DNA of 20,930 nt from CG1-02-35-72 sp964564475 (GTDB taxonomy: Bacteria > Bacteroidota > Bacteroidia > Flavobacteriales > Flavobacteriaceae). Shown in pieces: positions 1 to 6,064 of the stretch (positions within the stretch are counted from its first letter, which is position 1; the number at the start of each line of letters is the position of its first letter). The notes under the pieces are model-generated. The model saw only the letters and a list, made by a program, of their open reading frames with translations. It ran no database searches and was not told where the DNA came from. Both the position numbers and the translations under genes were made by a program. The stretch is from NCBI GenBank assembly GCA_964564475.1, contig CAZMBM010000027.1, positions 1 to 20,930 on the forward strand, written 5' to 3'.

Positions 1-507
1 CACGCGGCGCATGGTACTGGCGATAATTCAATTTACAAAGCGTTAAAAGACATTAAATGGATAGAAAATTATGAATTTCCAAAGTTGTCTGAAACCTTGG
101 GCAAAGTAAAAATGACGGTCACGCAAATAAATGCCGGTAGGCAACACAATGTTATTCCAGCCACATGTCATTTTGTGGTCGATATACGGGTTACAGATGC
201 TTACAGCAATCAAGAAGTACTCGCCATTGTGAAAAATAACTTAAAATCTGAAGTAAAACCGCGCTCATTGCATTTAAACGCCTCGTCTATTTCAATAAAA
301 CATCCGCTTGTACAGGCGGGTATTAAGTTGGGACGCAAAACCTATGGTTCGCCAACCCTGTCAGATCAGTCTGTTTTAAGTTGCCCGTCTTTAAAGTTGG
401 GCCCCGGCGACAGTTTGCGTTCGCACACAGCCGATGAATTTATTTACATCAAAGAAATAGAAGAAGGCATAGCCTCATATATAAAAATGTTAGAAGAAAT
501 AGTATAA
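1..507 (+). CDS. argE: M20-family deacetylase, argE-like, 5' end outside window
   Basis: The C-terminal 168 residues of a zinc-dependent M20 amidohydrolase, open from base 1 in frame 1 to the TAA at 505-507; the true start lies upstream of the window. The segment begins with HAAHGTGDNSIYKAL, matching the start of the M20 dimerisation domain, continues with NVIPATCHFVVDIR, and ends with the catalytic-domain motif LGPGDSLRSHTADEFI, whose His would be a metal ligand. Proteins of this family remove the acetyl or succinyl group from N-acyl-ornithine in arginine synthesis. The assignment to arginine rather than another M20 substrate rests mainly on argH following 91 bases downstream; an argE-argH order is common in Flavobacteriia. 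The N-terminal metal-binding residues cannot be checked here. An internal TTG at 85 falls within the dimerisation domain and is not a credible start. Confidence 0.82.
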   Translation, partial: HAAHGTGDNSIYKALKDIKWIENYEFPKLSETLGKVKMTVTQINAGRQHNVIPATCHFVVDIRVTDAYSNQEVLAIVKNNLKSEVKPRSLHLNASSISIKHPLVQAGIKLGRKTYGSPTLSDQSVLSCPSLKLGPGDSLRSHTADEFIYIKEIEEGIASYIKMLEEIV

Positions 508-510
508 AAT

Positions 511-577
511 TGTCATATTGAGCGAAGTCGAAATATCGCCATTAAAAATGAGATTCTTCACTTCGTTCAGAATGACA
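511..577. repeat. intergenic imperfect inverted repeat
   Basis: The left arm begins TGTCATATTGAGCGAAGT at 511. The right arm at 549-577 reads as its reverse complement, TGTCATTCTGAACGAAGT, with three mismatches over the first 18 bases; pairing decays towards the centre. Sequences of this kind (TGTCATTCTGAACGAAGTGA) are a familiar dispersed intergenic repeat in Bacteroidota genomes, from general knowledge. It fills almost all of the gap between the deacetylase gene and argH and could fold as a hairpin in their shared transcript. Confidence 0.7.
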
Positions 578-598
578 TCACACTAAAAACAAAAAATT

Positions 599-1876
599 AT
601 GAAACTCTGGGACAAAGGTTTTTCAACCGATAAAAAAATAGATTTATTTACCGTTGGTAACGATAGAGAATTGGATTTAATTTTAGCAAAATACGACGTT
701 ATGGGCAATGTGGCTCATGCCCAAATGCTCCATAAAATTGGTTTGCTTAGCGCCGATGAATTAGTTGCTTTAGAAACAGAATTGGCGGTTATTTTAAAAA
801 CCATTGAAGACGGCACTTTTACAATTGAAGATACTTTTGAGGATGTCCATTCTAAAATAGAGTATTTGCTTACTGAAAAGTTAAGAGATACGGGTAAAAA
901 AATCCATACGGCACGGTCTAGAAACGATCAGGTTTTGGTAGATGTACACTTATACGTTAAGGACGCATTGAATGAAATCCAAACAGAAGTAGGTGACTTA
1001 TTTAATTTGCTGATTTCTTTGGCCGAGCAGTATAAAGATGTTTTACTGCCGGGTTATACCCATTTGCAAATTGCTATGCCCTCGTCGTTCGGATTGTGGT
1101 TTTCGGCTTATGCCGAAACCTTGATAGACGACTTGTATTTTATAAAGGCCGCTTATAAAATGGCCGACCAGAATCCGTTGGGTTCGGCGGCGGGTTACGG
1201 CAGCTCTTTTAAAATAGACAGAGCATTTACTACCAAAGCCCTGGATTTTGAGACCTTAAAATACAATGCGGTGGCCGCCCAAATGAGTCGGGGGAAACTC
1301 GAAAAAGGCGTCGCTTTTGCCCTGAGTACCGTGGCAAGTACTTTGTCTAAAATGAGTATGGATGTTTGTCTGTATATGAGTCAGAATTTTGGTTTTATTG
1401 CTTTCCCTGATGAATTAACCACGGGCTCTAGTATTATGCCCCATAAAAAGAACCCCGATGTGTTCGAACTCATTCGCGGAAAGTGTAACAAATTGCAAGC
1501 CTTGCCTTATGAATTCACCTTAATTACAAGCAATTTACCCAGTGGCTACCACCGCGATTTACAATTGCTTAAAGAAGGGCTTATTCCGGCGTTTTCTACC
1601 TTAAAATCGTGTTTAGAAATGTTGACTTATTCGTTAAAAAACATCCGAGTAAACACAAGTATTTTAGAAGACGAAAAATACAATTATTTGTTTAGCGTAG
1701 AGGAAGTTAATAAATTAGTAAAGAGCGGGTTGCCTTTTAGAGAGGCCTATAAAATTGTAGGAAAAAACATCCAAGAAGGTACTTTTAAACCCGATAAAAA
1801 AGTGATCCATACACACCTAGGCAGCTTGGGTAATTTGTGCTTAGGTGAAATAGTTGAAAAGAAAAATAAGATTTAG
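599..1876 (+). CDS. argH: argininosuccinate lyase
   Basis: Cytoplasmic enzyme of the fumarase/aspartase superfamily that splits argininosuccinate into arginine and fumarate, the last step of arginine synthesis; the family works as a homotetramer. At 425 aa it is full length for Bacteroidota. Visible signatures are TARSRNDQ near residue 100, GYTHLQ with the likely catalytic His155, and the flexible signature loop TGSSIMPHKKNPD (about 275-286) with catalytic Ser277/Ser278, followed by SGYHRDLQLLKE. The ATG at 599 gives MKLWDKGFSTDKKID, the usual N-terminus of this lineage. It follows the argE-like gene on the same strand and is probably the last gene of the arginine operon, because two strong hairpins and a convergent operon come next. 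No frameshift or missing key residue was seen. Confidence 0.97.
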   Translation: MKLWDKGFSTDKKIDLFTVGNDRELDLILAKYDVMGNVAHAQMLHKIGLLSADELVALETELAVILKTIEDGTFTIEDTFEDVHSKIEYLLTEKLRDTGKKIHTARSRNDQVLVDVHLYVKDALNEIQTEVGDLFNLLISLAEQYKDVLLPGYTHLQIAMPSSFGLWFSAYAETLIDDLYFIKAAYKMADQNPLGSAAGYGSSFKIDRAFTTKALDFETLKYNAVAAQMSRGKLEKGVAFALSTVASTLSKMSMDVCLYMSQNFGFIAFPDELTTGSSIMPHKKNPDVFELIRGKCNKLQALPYEFTLITSNLPSGYHRDLQLLKEGLIPAFSTLKSCLEMLTYSLKNIRVNTSILEDEKYNYLFSVEEVNKLVKSGLPFREAYKIVGKNIQEGTFKPDKKVIHTHLGSLGNLCLGEIVEKKNKI

Positions 1877-1891
1877 TTTTTGGTTAGTTTT

Positions 1892-1928
1892 TTATTCAGG
1901 GTTTCACTTTAAGTGAAGCCCTGAATAA
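1892..1928. terminator. strong hairpin after argH, putative terminator
   Basis: A near-perfect stem of 18 bp: TTATTCAGGGTTTCACTT pairs with AAGTGAAGCCCTGAATAA, with one G-T pair and essentially no loop. It lies 15 bases after the argH stop, between convergent operons. There is no good U-tract on either side, so it may act by structure alone or as a transcript-end stabiliser in both directions. Confidence 0.6.
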
Positions 1929-1931
1929 CTT

Positions 1932-1965
1932 ATTGATACGATGACTCAAAAGTCATCGTATCAAT
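1932..1965. terminator. second perfect hairpin, putative bidirectional terminator
   Basis: A perfect 15-bp stem (ATTGATACGATGACT with its complement) around a CAAA loop, three bases after the preceding hairpin. Its position between the convergent argH and pseudouridine-synthase genes suits a bidirectional terminator, although no U-tract follows it in either direction. Confidence 0.55.
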
Positions 1966-1993
1966 TATAAATAATAAGTTTAATCCTCCTTCG

Positions 1994-2012
1994 CGTTCCG
2001 CTTCGGCGGACG
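1994..2012. repeat. GC-rich palindrome with TTCG loop
   Basis: TCCGC-TTCG-GCGGA at 1997-2010 forms a 5-bp stem with a stable TTCG tetraloop. It extends by a further CG/CG pair across a bulged T. It is clearly richer in G+C than the AT-rich surroundings and resembles in style the small palindromes near the tRNA at the other end of the window. Confidence 0.55.
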
Positions 2013-2028
2013 AGAAGATTTGGTTTAA

Positions 2029-2049
2029 CCTGCCTTGGCGGTAGGCAGG
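2029..2049. repeat. GC-rich palindrome CCTGCC...GGCAGG
   Basis: CCTGCC and GGCAGG are inverted around a 9-base centre (TTGGCGGTA). The same arms, around a 3-base loop, occur at 20514-20528, so this looks like a related member of one palindrome family. It lies 29 bases beyond the stop of the pseudouridine-synthase gene, in the gap between convergent operons. Confidence 0.6.
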
Positions 2050-2077
2050 CTTGCGTTGAGGTAGTTTATTTTTACAG

Positions 2078-2764
2078 TTAATCACATGCCTTCCAAATAA
2101 CTTCATTGGGCGTGGGTGCTGTTATTGATATATTTTCTTTTGAAACAGGATGGATATATGCAATTTTACGGGCATGAAGGTGAATGCCGCCATCTTTATT
2201 ACTGCGGTCAAAACCGTATTTTAAGTCGCCTTTAATGGGGCAGCCAATAGCCGCCAATTGGGCTCTTATTTGATGATGACGCCCGGTTTCTAAATTGACT
2301 TCCAGTAAATGATAATTGTCGAGAGATTTTATTAATTTATAATGTAAAACAGCTTTTTTACTCCCCTCAGCTTCGGTTTTAAAAACGGTCGATTTATTGT
2401 TTTTGGGATTCTTTTTAAGGTAATTAACCAGTGTGTCGGTGTCTTTTGGCGGCTTTTTTTTAACCACTGCCCAATAAGTTTTTGTTACTTTTTTTTCGCG
2501 TAACATTTTGTTAAAGCGTTCTAAAGCCTTTGAGGTTTTTGCAAAAACAACAATGCCGCTAGTGGGGCGGTCTAATCTGTGAACTACGCCTAAAAAAACA
2601 TTTCCCGGTTTATTGTACTTTATTTTTATATAAGCTTTTACGATATCACTTAAAGGTGTGTCGCCGGTTTTGTCGCCCTGTACAATGTCACCTGTTTGTT
2701 TGTTGATGATAATAAGGTGATTGTCTTCAAAAAGAACTTGTAGATTTTGTGGTGTAGAGGCCAT
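2078..2764 (-). CDS. RluA-family RNA pseudouridine synthase
   Basis: Isomerises specific uridines to pseudouridine in rRNA or tRNA. The 228-aa protein contains the family motif VHRLDRPTSGIVVFAK with catalytic Asp65, and later LETGRHHQIRAQLAAIGCPI, the conserved RNA-binding/active-site stretch of RluA enzymes. There is no N-terminal S4 domain, so it belongs with the short RluA/RluC-like forms; which uridine it modifies cannot be told from sequence. The ATG (reverse strand, 2764-2762) directly abuts the TAA of engB, so the two genes are almost certainly co-transcribed and perhaps translationally coupled. It is the last gene of the three-gene minus-strand operon. Confidence 0.93.
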   Translation of the reverse strand: MASTPQNLQVLFEDNHLIIINKQTGDIVQGDKTGDTPLSDIVKAYIKIKYNKPGNVFLGVVHRLDRPTSGIVVFAKTSKALERFNKMLREKKVTKTYWAVVKKKPPKDTDTLVNYLKKNPKNNKSTVFKTEAEGSKKAVLHYKLIKSLDNYHLLEVNLETGRHHQIRAQLAAIGCPIKGDLKYGFDRSNKDGGIHLHARKIAYIHPVSKENISITAPTPNEVIWKACD

Positions 2765-3376
2765 TTATCGGTATTCTGAAACTTCTTGGTTCAAGGAATC
2801 TATGTAGTCTAACAATTCTTCTTTACCGGCTTTAACGGTAGCCGATGTGACAAAATATTGGGGCATATTTTCCCACACCGTTTGCGTCATTGTTTTGTTG
2901 TAGACGTTGATATTTTTATTGAGTTGAGAGGCTTTAACTTTATCAGATTTTGTAAAAATAATACAAAAAGGCATGTCATTTTCACCTAAAAAACGCATAA
3001 ATTCTAAGTCTATTTTTTGAGGACTGTGTCTGGAATCTATCAAAACAAATGTGCATACCAGTTGTTGCCTTTTCTTAAAGTAGTCTCGTATAAATTTCTG
3101 AAAAACCTGTCGTTTAGATTTAGACACTTGGGCATAACCGTAACCGGGTAAATCGACCAAAAACCATGAGTCGTTTATTTTAAAATGATTGATAAGTTGG
3201 GTTTTACCGGGTTTCCCCGATGTCTTGGCCAAATTTTTATTGTTGACCAACATGTTTATTAAAGACGATTTACCTACATTAGACCGGCCGATAAAAGCAT
3301 ATTCGGGAAGCTGTTCTTTTGGACATTTAGAAACATCGGTATTACTAATTATAAATTCGGCCGATTTAATTTTCAT
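2765..3376 (-). CDS. engB: EngB/YsxC/YihA ribosome-biogenesis GTPase
   Basis: TRAFAC-class GTPase needed for assembly of the large ribosomal subunit. All G motifs are visible in the 203-aa protein: G1 GRSNVGKSS (30-38), the G2 region KTSGKPGKTQ (51-60), G3 DLPG (75-78) followed by YGYAQ, G4 TKSD (142-145) and G5 SAT (178-180). The KPGKTQ stretch after G1 is characteristic of the EngB/YihA subfamily. Length is usual. The start ATG lies 2 bases after the hydrolase stop and the gene stop touches the downstream pseudouridine-synthase start, which shows a tight operon. Linking two ribosome-related genes is sensible; the hydrolase partner is less obviously related. Confidence 0.97.
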   Translation of the reverse strand: MKIKSAEFIISNTDVSKCPKEQLPEYAFIGRSNVGKSSLINMLVNNKNLAKTSGKPGKTQLINHFKINDSWFLVDLPGYGYAQVSKSKRQVFQKFIRDYFKKRQQLVCTFVLIDSRHSPQKIDLEFMRFLGENDMPFCIIFTKSDKVKASQLNKNINVYNKTMTQTVWENMPQYFVTSATVKAGKEELLDYIDSLNQEVSEYR

Positions 3377-3378
3377 AG

Positions 3379-4143
3379 CTAAAGCTTACGTTCTTTGAGC
3401 CACTCCAAAAGAATTTTATTGAATTCGTCAGGGCGTTCCATCATAGGCGCATGGCCACATTTATCAACCCAGTACAAATCTGAATTAGGAAAGAGATTGT
3501 TAAATTCAACAGCCACGTTGGGTGGTGTTACCTTATCGTTTTTACCCCAAATGAGGCATACAGGCATAGTCATATCGGGCAAATCGGCAGACATATTATG
3601 ACGAATAGCACTTTTGGCTATGGCCAAAGTTTTAATGAGCTTTAAACGGTTGTTTACCGTTGCAAAAACCTCGTCAACCACTTCTTTTGTCGCCACTTTA
3701 GGGTCGTAAAAAACCTCTTCGGCTTTGGATTTTATATAGTCGTAGTTACCGCGCTTAGGATAACTTTCTCCCATAGAATTTTCGTATAAGCCGGAACTGC
3801 CTGTTAAGACCATTGCTTTGACTTTTTCGGGAAAATTTTTCGTAAAATAAAGGGCGATATGCCCTCCTAATGAATTGCCGAGTAAAATAGCCTTATCAAT
3901 ATTTTTAAATTCCATAAAATTTTTAACAAAAAGGGCAAAATTTTTAACGTTGGTTTTTAAAAGGGGGAGCGTGTATAAAGGAATCTCGGGAATCAAGACT
4001 TTAAAGCCGTTTTTTGGGAAAAAATCAAAAACGCCATTAAAATTACTCAAAGAGCCCATAATGCCATGAAGTACAATTATAGGAGTGCCTTCACCTGCCT
4101 CAATATAATTAAAAGTAGCTTCTTTTTTAAGAATGTATTTCAT
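3379..4143 (-). CDS. alpha/beta-fold hydrolase
   Basis: A 254-aa single-domain alpha/beta hydrolase with a complete catalytic triad in the expected order: nucleophile Ser91 in GNSLGG (89-94), acid Asp203 in WGKNDKVTP and His231 in CGHAPMMERPDEF. The oxyanion-hole HG occurs in IVLHGIMGS (about 23-31). No signal peptide or membrane segment is seen, so it is probably cytoplasmic. The substrate cannot be named: the family includes esterases, C-C bond hydrolases, haloperoxidase-like and thioesterase-like members. It is the first gene of the operon with engB and the pseudouridine synthase, and a promoter -7 box lies just upstream. The ATG at 4143-4141 is the natural start, giving MKYILKKEATFNYIEAG. 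Confidence 0.92.
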   Translation of the reverse strand: MKYILKKEATFNYIEAGEGTPIIVLHGIMGSLSNFNGVFDFFPKNGFKVLIPEIPLYTLPLLKTNVKNFALFVKNFMEFKNIDKAILLGNSLGGHIALYFTKNFPEKVKAMVLTGSSGLYENSMGESYPKRGNYDYIKSKAEEVFYDPKVATKEVVDEVFATVNNRLKLIKTLAIAKSAIRHNMSADLPDMTMPVCLIWGKNDKVTPPNVAVEFNNLFPNSDLYWVDKCGHAPMMERPDEFNKILLEWLKERKL

Positions 4144-4174
4144 TAGGGTAATGACTAATTTTTATAGCGAGATA

Positions 4175-4182
4175 CAAAGATA
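4175..4182 (-). promoter_or_regulatory. putative -7 promoter box for the hydrolase-engB operon
   Basis: On the minus strand this reads TATCTTTG, an exact match to the Bacteroidota -7 consensus TAnnTTTG. It would start transcription about 25 bases before the hydrolase ATG. A good TTG -33 element at the usual spacing is not evident. Confidence 0.55.
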
Positions 4183-4319
4183 CTTAATTTCAATAAATGC
4201 GTGTGATTTCTAGTTAAATTATTATGAATTCAAAACGATTGTTTTATTAAAAATTATAAGTGTTTAAAAATCAAATTCCTCCATTTTTATAGCTTGTTAA
4301 TAAAAAAAATTGTAACAAA

Positions 4320-4344
4320 GTGGTAAAATGTGGTAAAAAGTGGG
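4320..4344 (+). promoter_or_regulatory. three direct repeats resembling MraZ boxes
   Basis: GTGGT (4320-4324), GTGGT (4330-4334) and GTGGG (4340-4344) are spaced exactly 10 bp apart, with A-rich spacers (AAAAT, AAAAA). MraZ in other bacteria binds tandem TGGGN-type direct repeats with 5-bp spacers, which is the same 10-bp period. They end 9 bases before the TATATTTG box and cover the position of the -33 element, so bound MraZ could block RNA polymerase. Autoregulation is inferred from position and motif. Confidence 0.72.
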
Positions 4345-4353
4345 AAAAAACTG

Positions 4354-4361
4354 TATATTTG
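4354..4361 (+). promoter_or_regulatory. putative -7 promoter box of the dcw operon
   Basis: TATATTTG matches the Bacteroidota -7 consensus TAnnTTTG exactly. Transcription would begin near 4367, about 15 bases before the mraZ TTG start, giving a very short leader without a Shine-Dalgarno sequence. No TTG lies at the -33 position; that region is occupied by the GTGGK repeats. Confidence 0.65.
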
Positions 4362-4381
4362 TTTTTAAATTCTTTTGAGAT

Positions 4382-4855
4382 TTGATTAATTTAATTGGGA
4401 CATACGAGTGTAAATCTGATGCTAAAGGAAGATTGATGTTGCCTAATGTGTTAAAGAAACAAATGGCTGCCGTTCTTGCAGATGGTTTTGTTTTAAAAAG
4501 GTCTGTTTTTCAGCCCTGTTTAGAGCTGTATCCCATTCAAGAGTGGAACGCCATGATGGCGAAGGTAAATAAACTCAACAGATTTGTTAAGAAAAACAAT
4601 GACTTTATCAGGTTGTTTACAGCGGGTGTTAAGATGCTTGAGTTAGATGTCACAGGGCGTTTGTTAATACCAAAAGATTTGTATGCTTTTGCGGGTATAT
4701 CAAAAGAAGTTGTACTGTCGTCAGCTGTAAATATTATAGAAATTTGGGATAAAGAAAAATATGAGTTGGCTATCAATGATGCCGCAGTAGATTTTCCTGT
4801 TTTGGCAGAAGAAGTAATGGGTAATTCGACAACTGCTGAAGATGGTATATCATAA
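4382..4855 (+). CDS. mraZ: transcriptional regulator MraZ
   Basis: DNA-binding AbrB/SpoVT-like protein with two tandem MraZ domains; it forms a ring-shaped oligomer and regulates the dcw cluster. Both diagnostic motifs are present: DAKGR (13-17) followed by LMLP, and DVTGR (89-93) followed by LLIP. At 157 aa it is full length. The start is TTG: an in-frame TGA lies at 4376-4378, the conserved family N-terminus MxxLIGTYECK begins exactly at this TTG, and the next in-frame ATG (4436) would remove the first domain. It is the first gene of the cluster and its 3' end overlaps rsmH by 14 bases. It probably acts on the GTGGK repeats just upstream of its own promoter box. Confidence 0.95.
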   Translation: MINLIGTYECKSDAKGRLMLPNVLKKQMAAVLADGFVLKRSVFQPCLELYPIQEWNAMMAKVNKLNRFVKKNNDFIRLFTAGVKMLELDVTGRLLIPKDLYAFAGISKEVVLSSAVNIIEIWDKEKYELAINDAAVDFPVLAEEVMGNSTTAEDGIS

Positions 4856-5738
4856 TCCTGTCTTGTTAAATGAGAGTGTAGATGGCTTAGAGATAGACCC
4901 AAATGGCATATATGTAGATGTTACTTTTGGAGGAGGAGGTCATTCAAAGGAAATATTAAAAAGGTTGAAAACAGGAGGTCGTTTGTATGCCTTTGATCAA
5001 GATGAAGAGGCATTATTAAACAAAATTGCAGATGATAGATTCGAACTAATACACGGGAATTTTAAATATATAAAACGTTTTTTGAGGATATATGGGGTAA
5101 CTAAAGTAAATGGAATTTTAGCCGACTTGGGCGTGTCATCTCATCAATTTGATGTGGCAACGCGTGGTTTTTCAACCCGTTTTGATGCCTTATTAGATAT
5201 GCGTATGGACGCAAACAGTTCGCTTACGGCTTATGATATCATAAATACCTATGATGAAGAAGCTTTACAGAATTTACTTTTTAATTATGGTGAGTTAAGA
5301 AATGCAAGAGCCTTAGCTAAGACTATTGTTGAAGCAAGAGATATTGAACCTATTAAAACAAGTTTTCAGTTAAAGGAAATATTAAAAAGATTTTTACCGA
5401 ATAACAAAGCACATAAAATTATGGCTCAGATTTTTCAGGCCATAAGAATAGAGGTCAATCAGGAGTTAGAAGTTTTGGAAGAGTTTTTACTTCAAACGCC
5501 TGACTTGCTCATCAGTGGCGGTAAGTTAAGTGTTATATCCTACCATTCTCTTGAAGACAGGCTGGTCAAACGGTTTTTTAAAAATGGTGTTTTTAGTGAC
5601 GAACCAAAAAAAGATTTTTTTGGCAATATCGATACACCCTTTAACAAACCTGAAAAATTAATAGTACCATCGGCAACAGAAATAAAATTAAATAACCGCG
5701 CACGCAGTGCTAAATTGCGAGTGGTTTCAAAAAAATAA
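4842..5738 (+). CDS. rsmH: 16S rRNA (cytosine1402-N4)-methyltransferase RsmH (MraW)
   Basis: SAM-dependent enzyme that N4-methylates C1402 of 16S rRNA in the decoding centre. The 298-aa protein opens with YHNPVLLNESVDGL, the usual N-terminus, followed by the SAM-binding motif VDVTFGGGGHS (25-35) and ADLGVSSHQFD (94-104), both typical of MraW. Near the C-terminus, SYHSLEDRLVKRFF is also characteristic. The ATG at 4842 lies inside the end of mraZ (14-base overlap, different frame) and gives the conserved N-terminus, so the start is secure. The stop shares its last base with the next ATG (TAATG). Its place after mraZ is the normal dcw order. Confidence 0.97.
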   Translation: MVYHNPVLLNESVDGLEIDPNGIYVDVTFGGGGHSKEILKRLKTGGRLYAFDQDEEALLNKIADDRFELIHGNFKYIKRFLRIYGVTKVNGILADLGVSSHQFDVATRGFSTRFDALLDMRMDANSSLTAYDIINTYDEEALQNLLFNYGELRNARALAKTIVEARDIEPIKTSFQLKEILKRFLPNNKAHKIMAQIFQAIRIEVNQELEVLEEFLLQTPDLLISGGKLSVISYHSLEDRLVKRFFKNGVFSDEPKKDFFGNIDTPFNKPEKLIVPSATEIKLNNRARSAKLRVVSKK

Positions 5739-6064
5739 TGGCAGAAGAAAAGGGCAAAATATATAAATTTTTAAAAGGAAGTTTTCTTACGGAAGATAAT
5801 GCTCAAAAGAATTGGGTATTTATCATCTATTTGGCTTTTCTGGCCTTAATTATGATTGCCAGTTCGCACAGTATCGATAAAAAAGTACAAGAGATAAGTC
5901 ATTTAAATAGGAAAAACAAAGAATTAAGATCGGCTTTTGTGGCCAATAGGTCGGAGTTGATGAATCTAAAAATGGAATCATCAATCACTAAAACATTGGC
6001 TAAAAAAGGATTAAGACCTCCTAATAAACCCCCTTATAAAATCAAAGTGACTATAGAAAAGTAA
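5738..6064 (+). CDS. ftsL: FtsL-like cell-division protein
   Basis: A 108-aa bitopic membrane protein: a short charged cytoplasmic N-terminus, one transmembrane segment at about 26-43 (VFIIYLAFLALIMIASS), then a periplasmic region with coiled-coil character rich in Leu, Glu, Lys and Asn (about 46-85), ending KIKVTIEK. Sequence similarity in FtsL proteins is low; the call rests on size, topology and position between rsmH and ftsI, which is where ftsL sits in dcw clusters. It would help recruit and activate the FtsW-FtsI synthase with FtsQ and FtsB partners. It overlaps both neighbours by one base through TAATG junctions, which suggests translational coupling. Confidence 0.85.
   Translation: MAEEKGKIYKFLKGSFLTEDNAQKNWVFIIYLAFLALIMIASSHSIDKKVQEISHLNRKNKELRSAFVANRSELMNLKMESSITKTLAKKGLRPPNKPPYKIKVTIEK

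Noticed and set aside
85..507. A separate 140-aa gene starting at the TTG at 85
   Set aside because: The frame is open to base 1 and the preceding residues continue the M20 dimerisation domain, so it is the tail of a longer gene.
4537..4902. Antisense ORF of 121 aa opposite mraZ and rsmH
   Set aside because: It lies opposite two well-supported genes, has no recognisable motif and has no promoter box of its own; the same applies to the other long opposite-strand frames across ftsI, ftsA, ftsZ and the GatB/YqeY gene.
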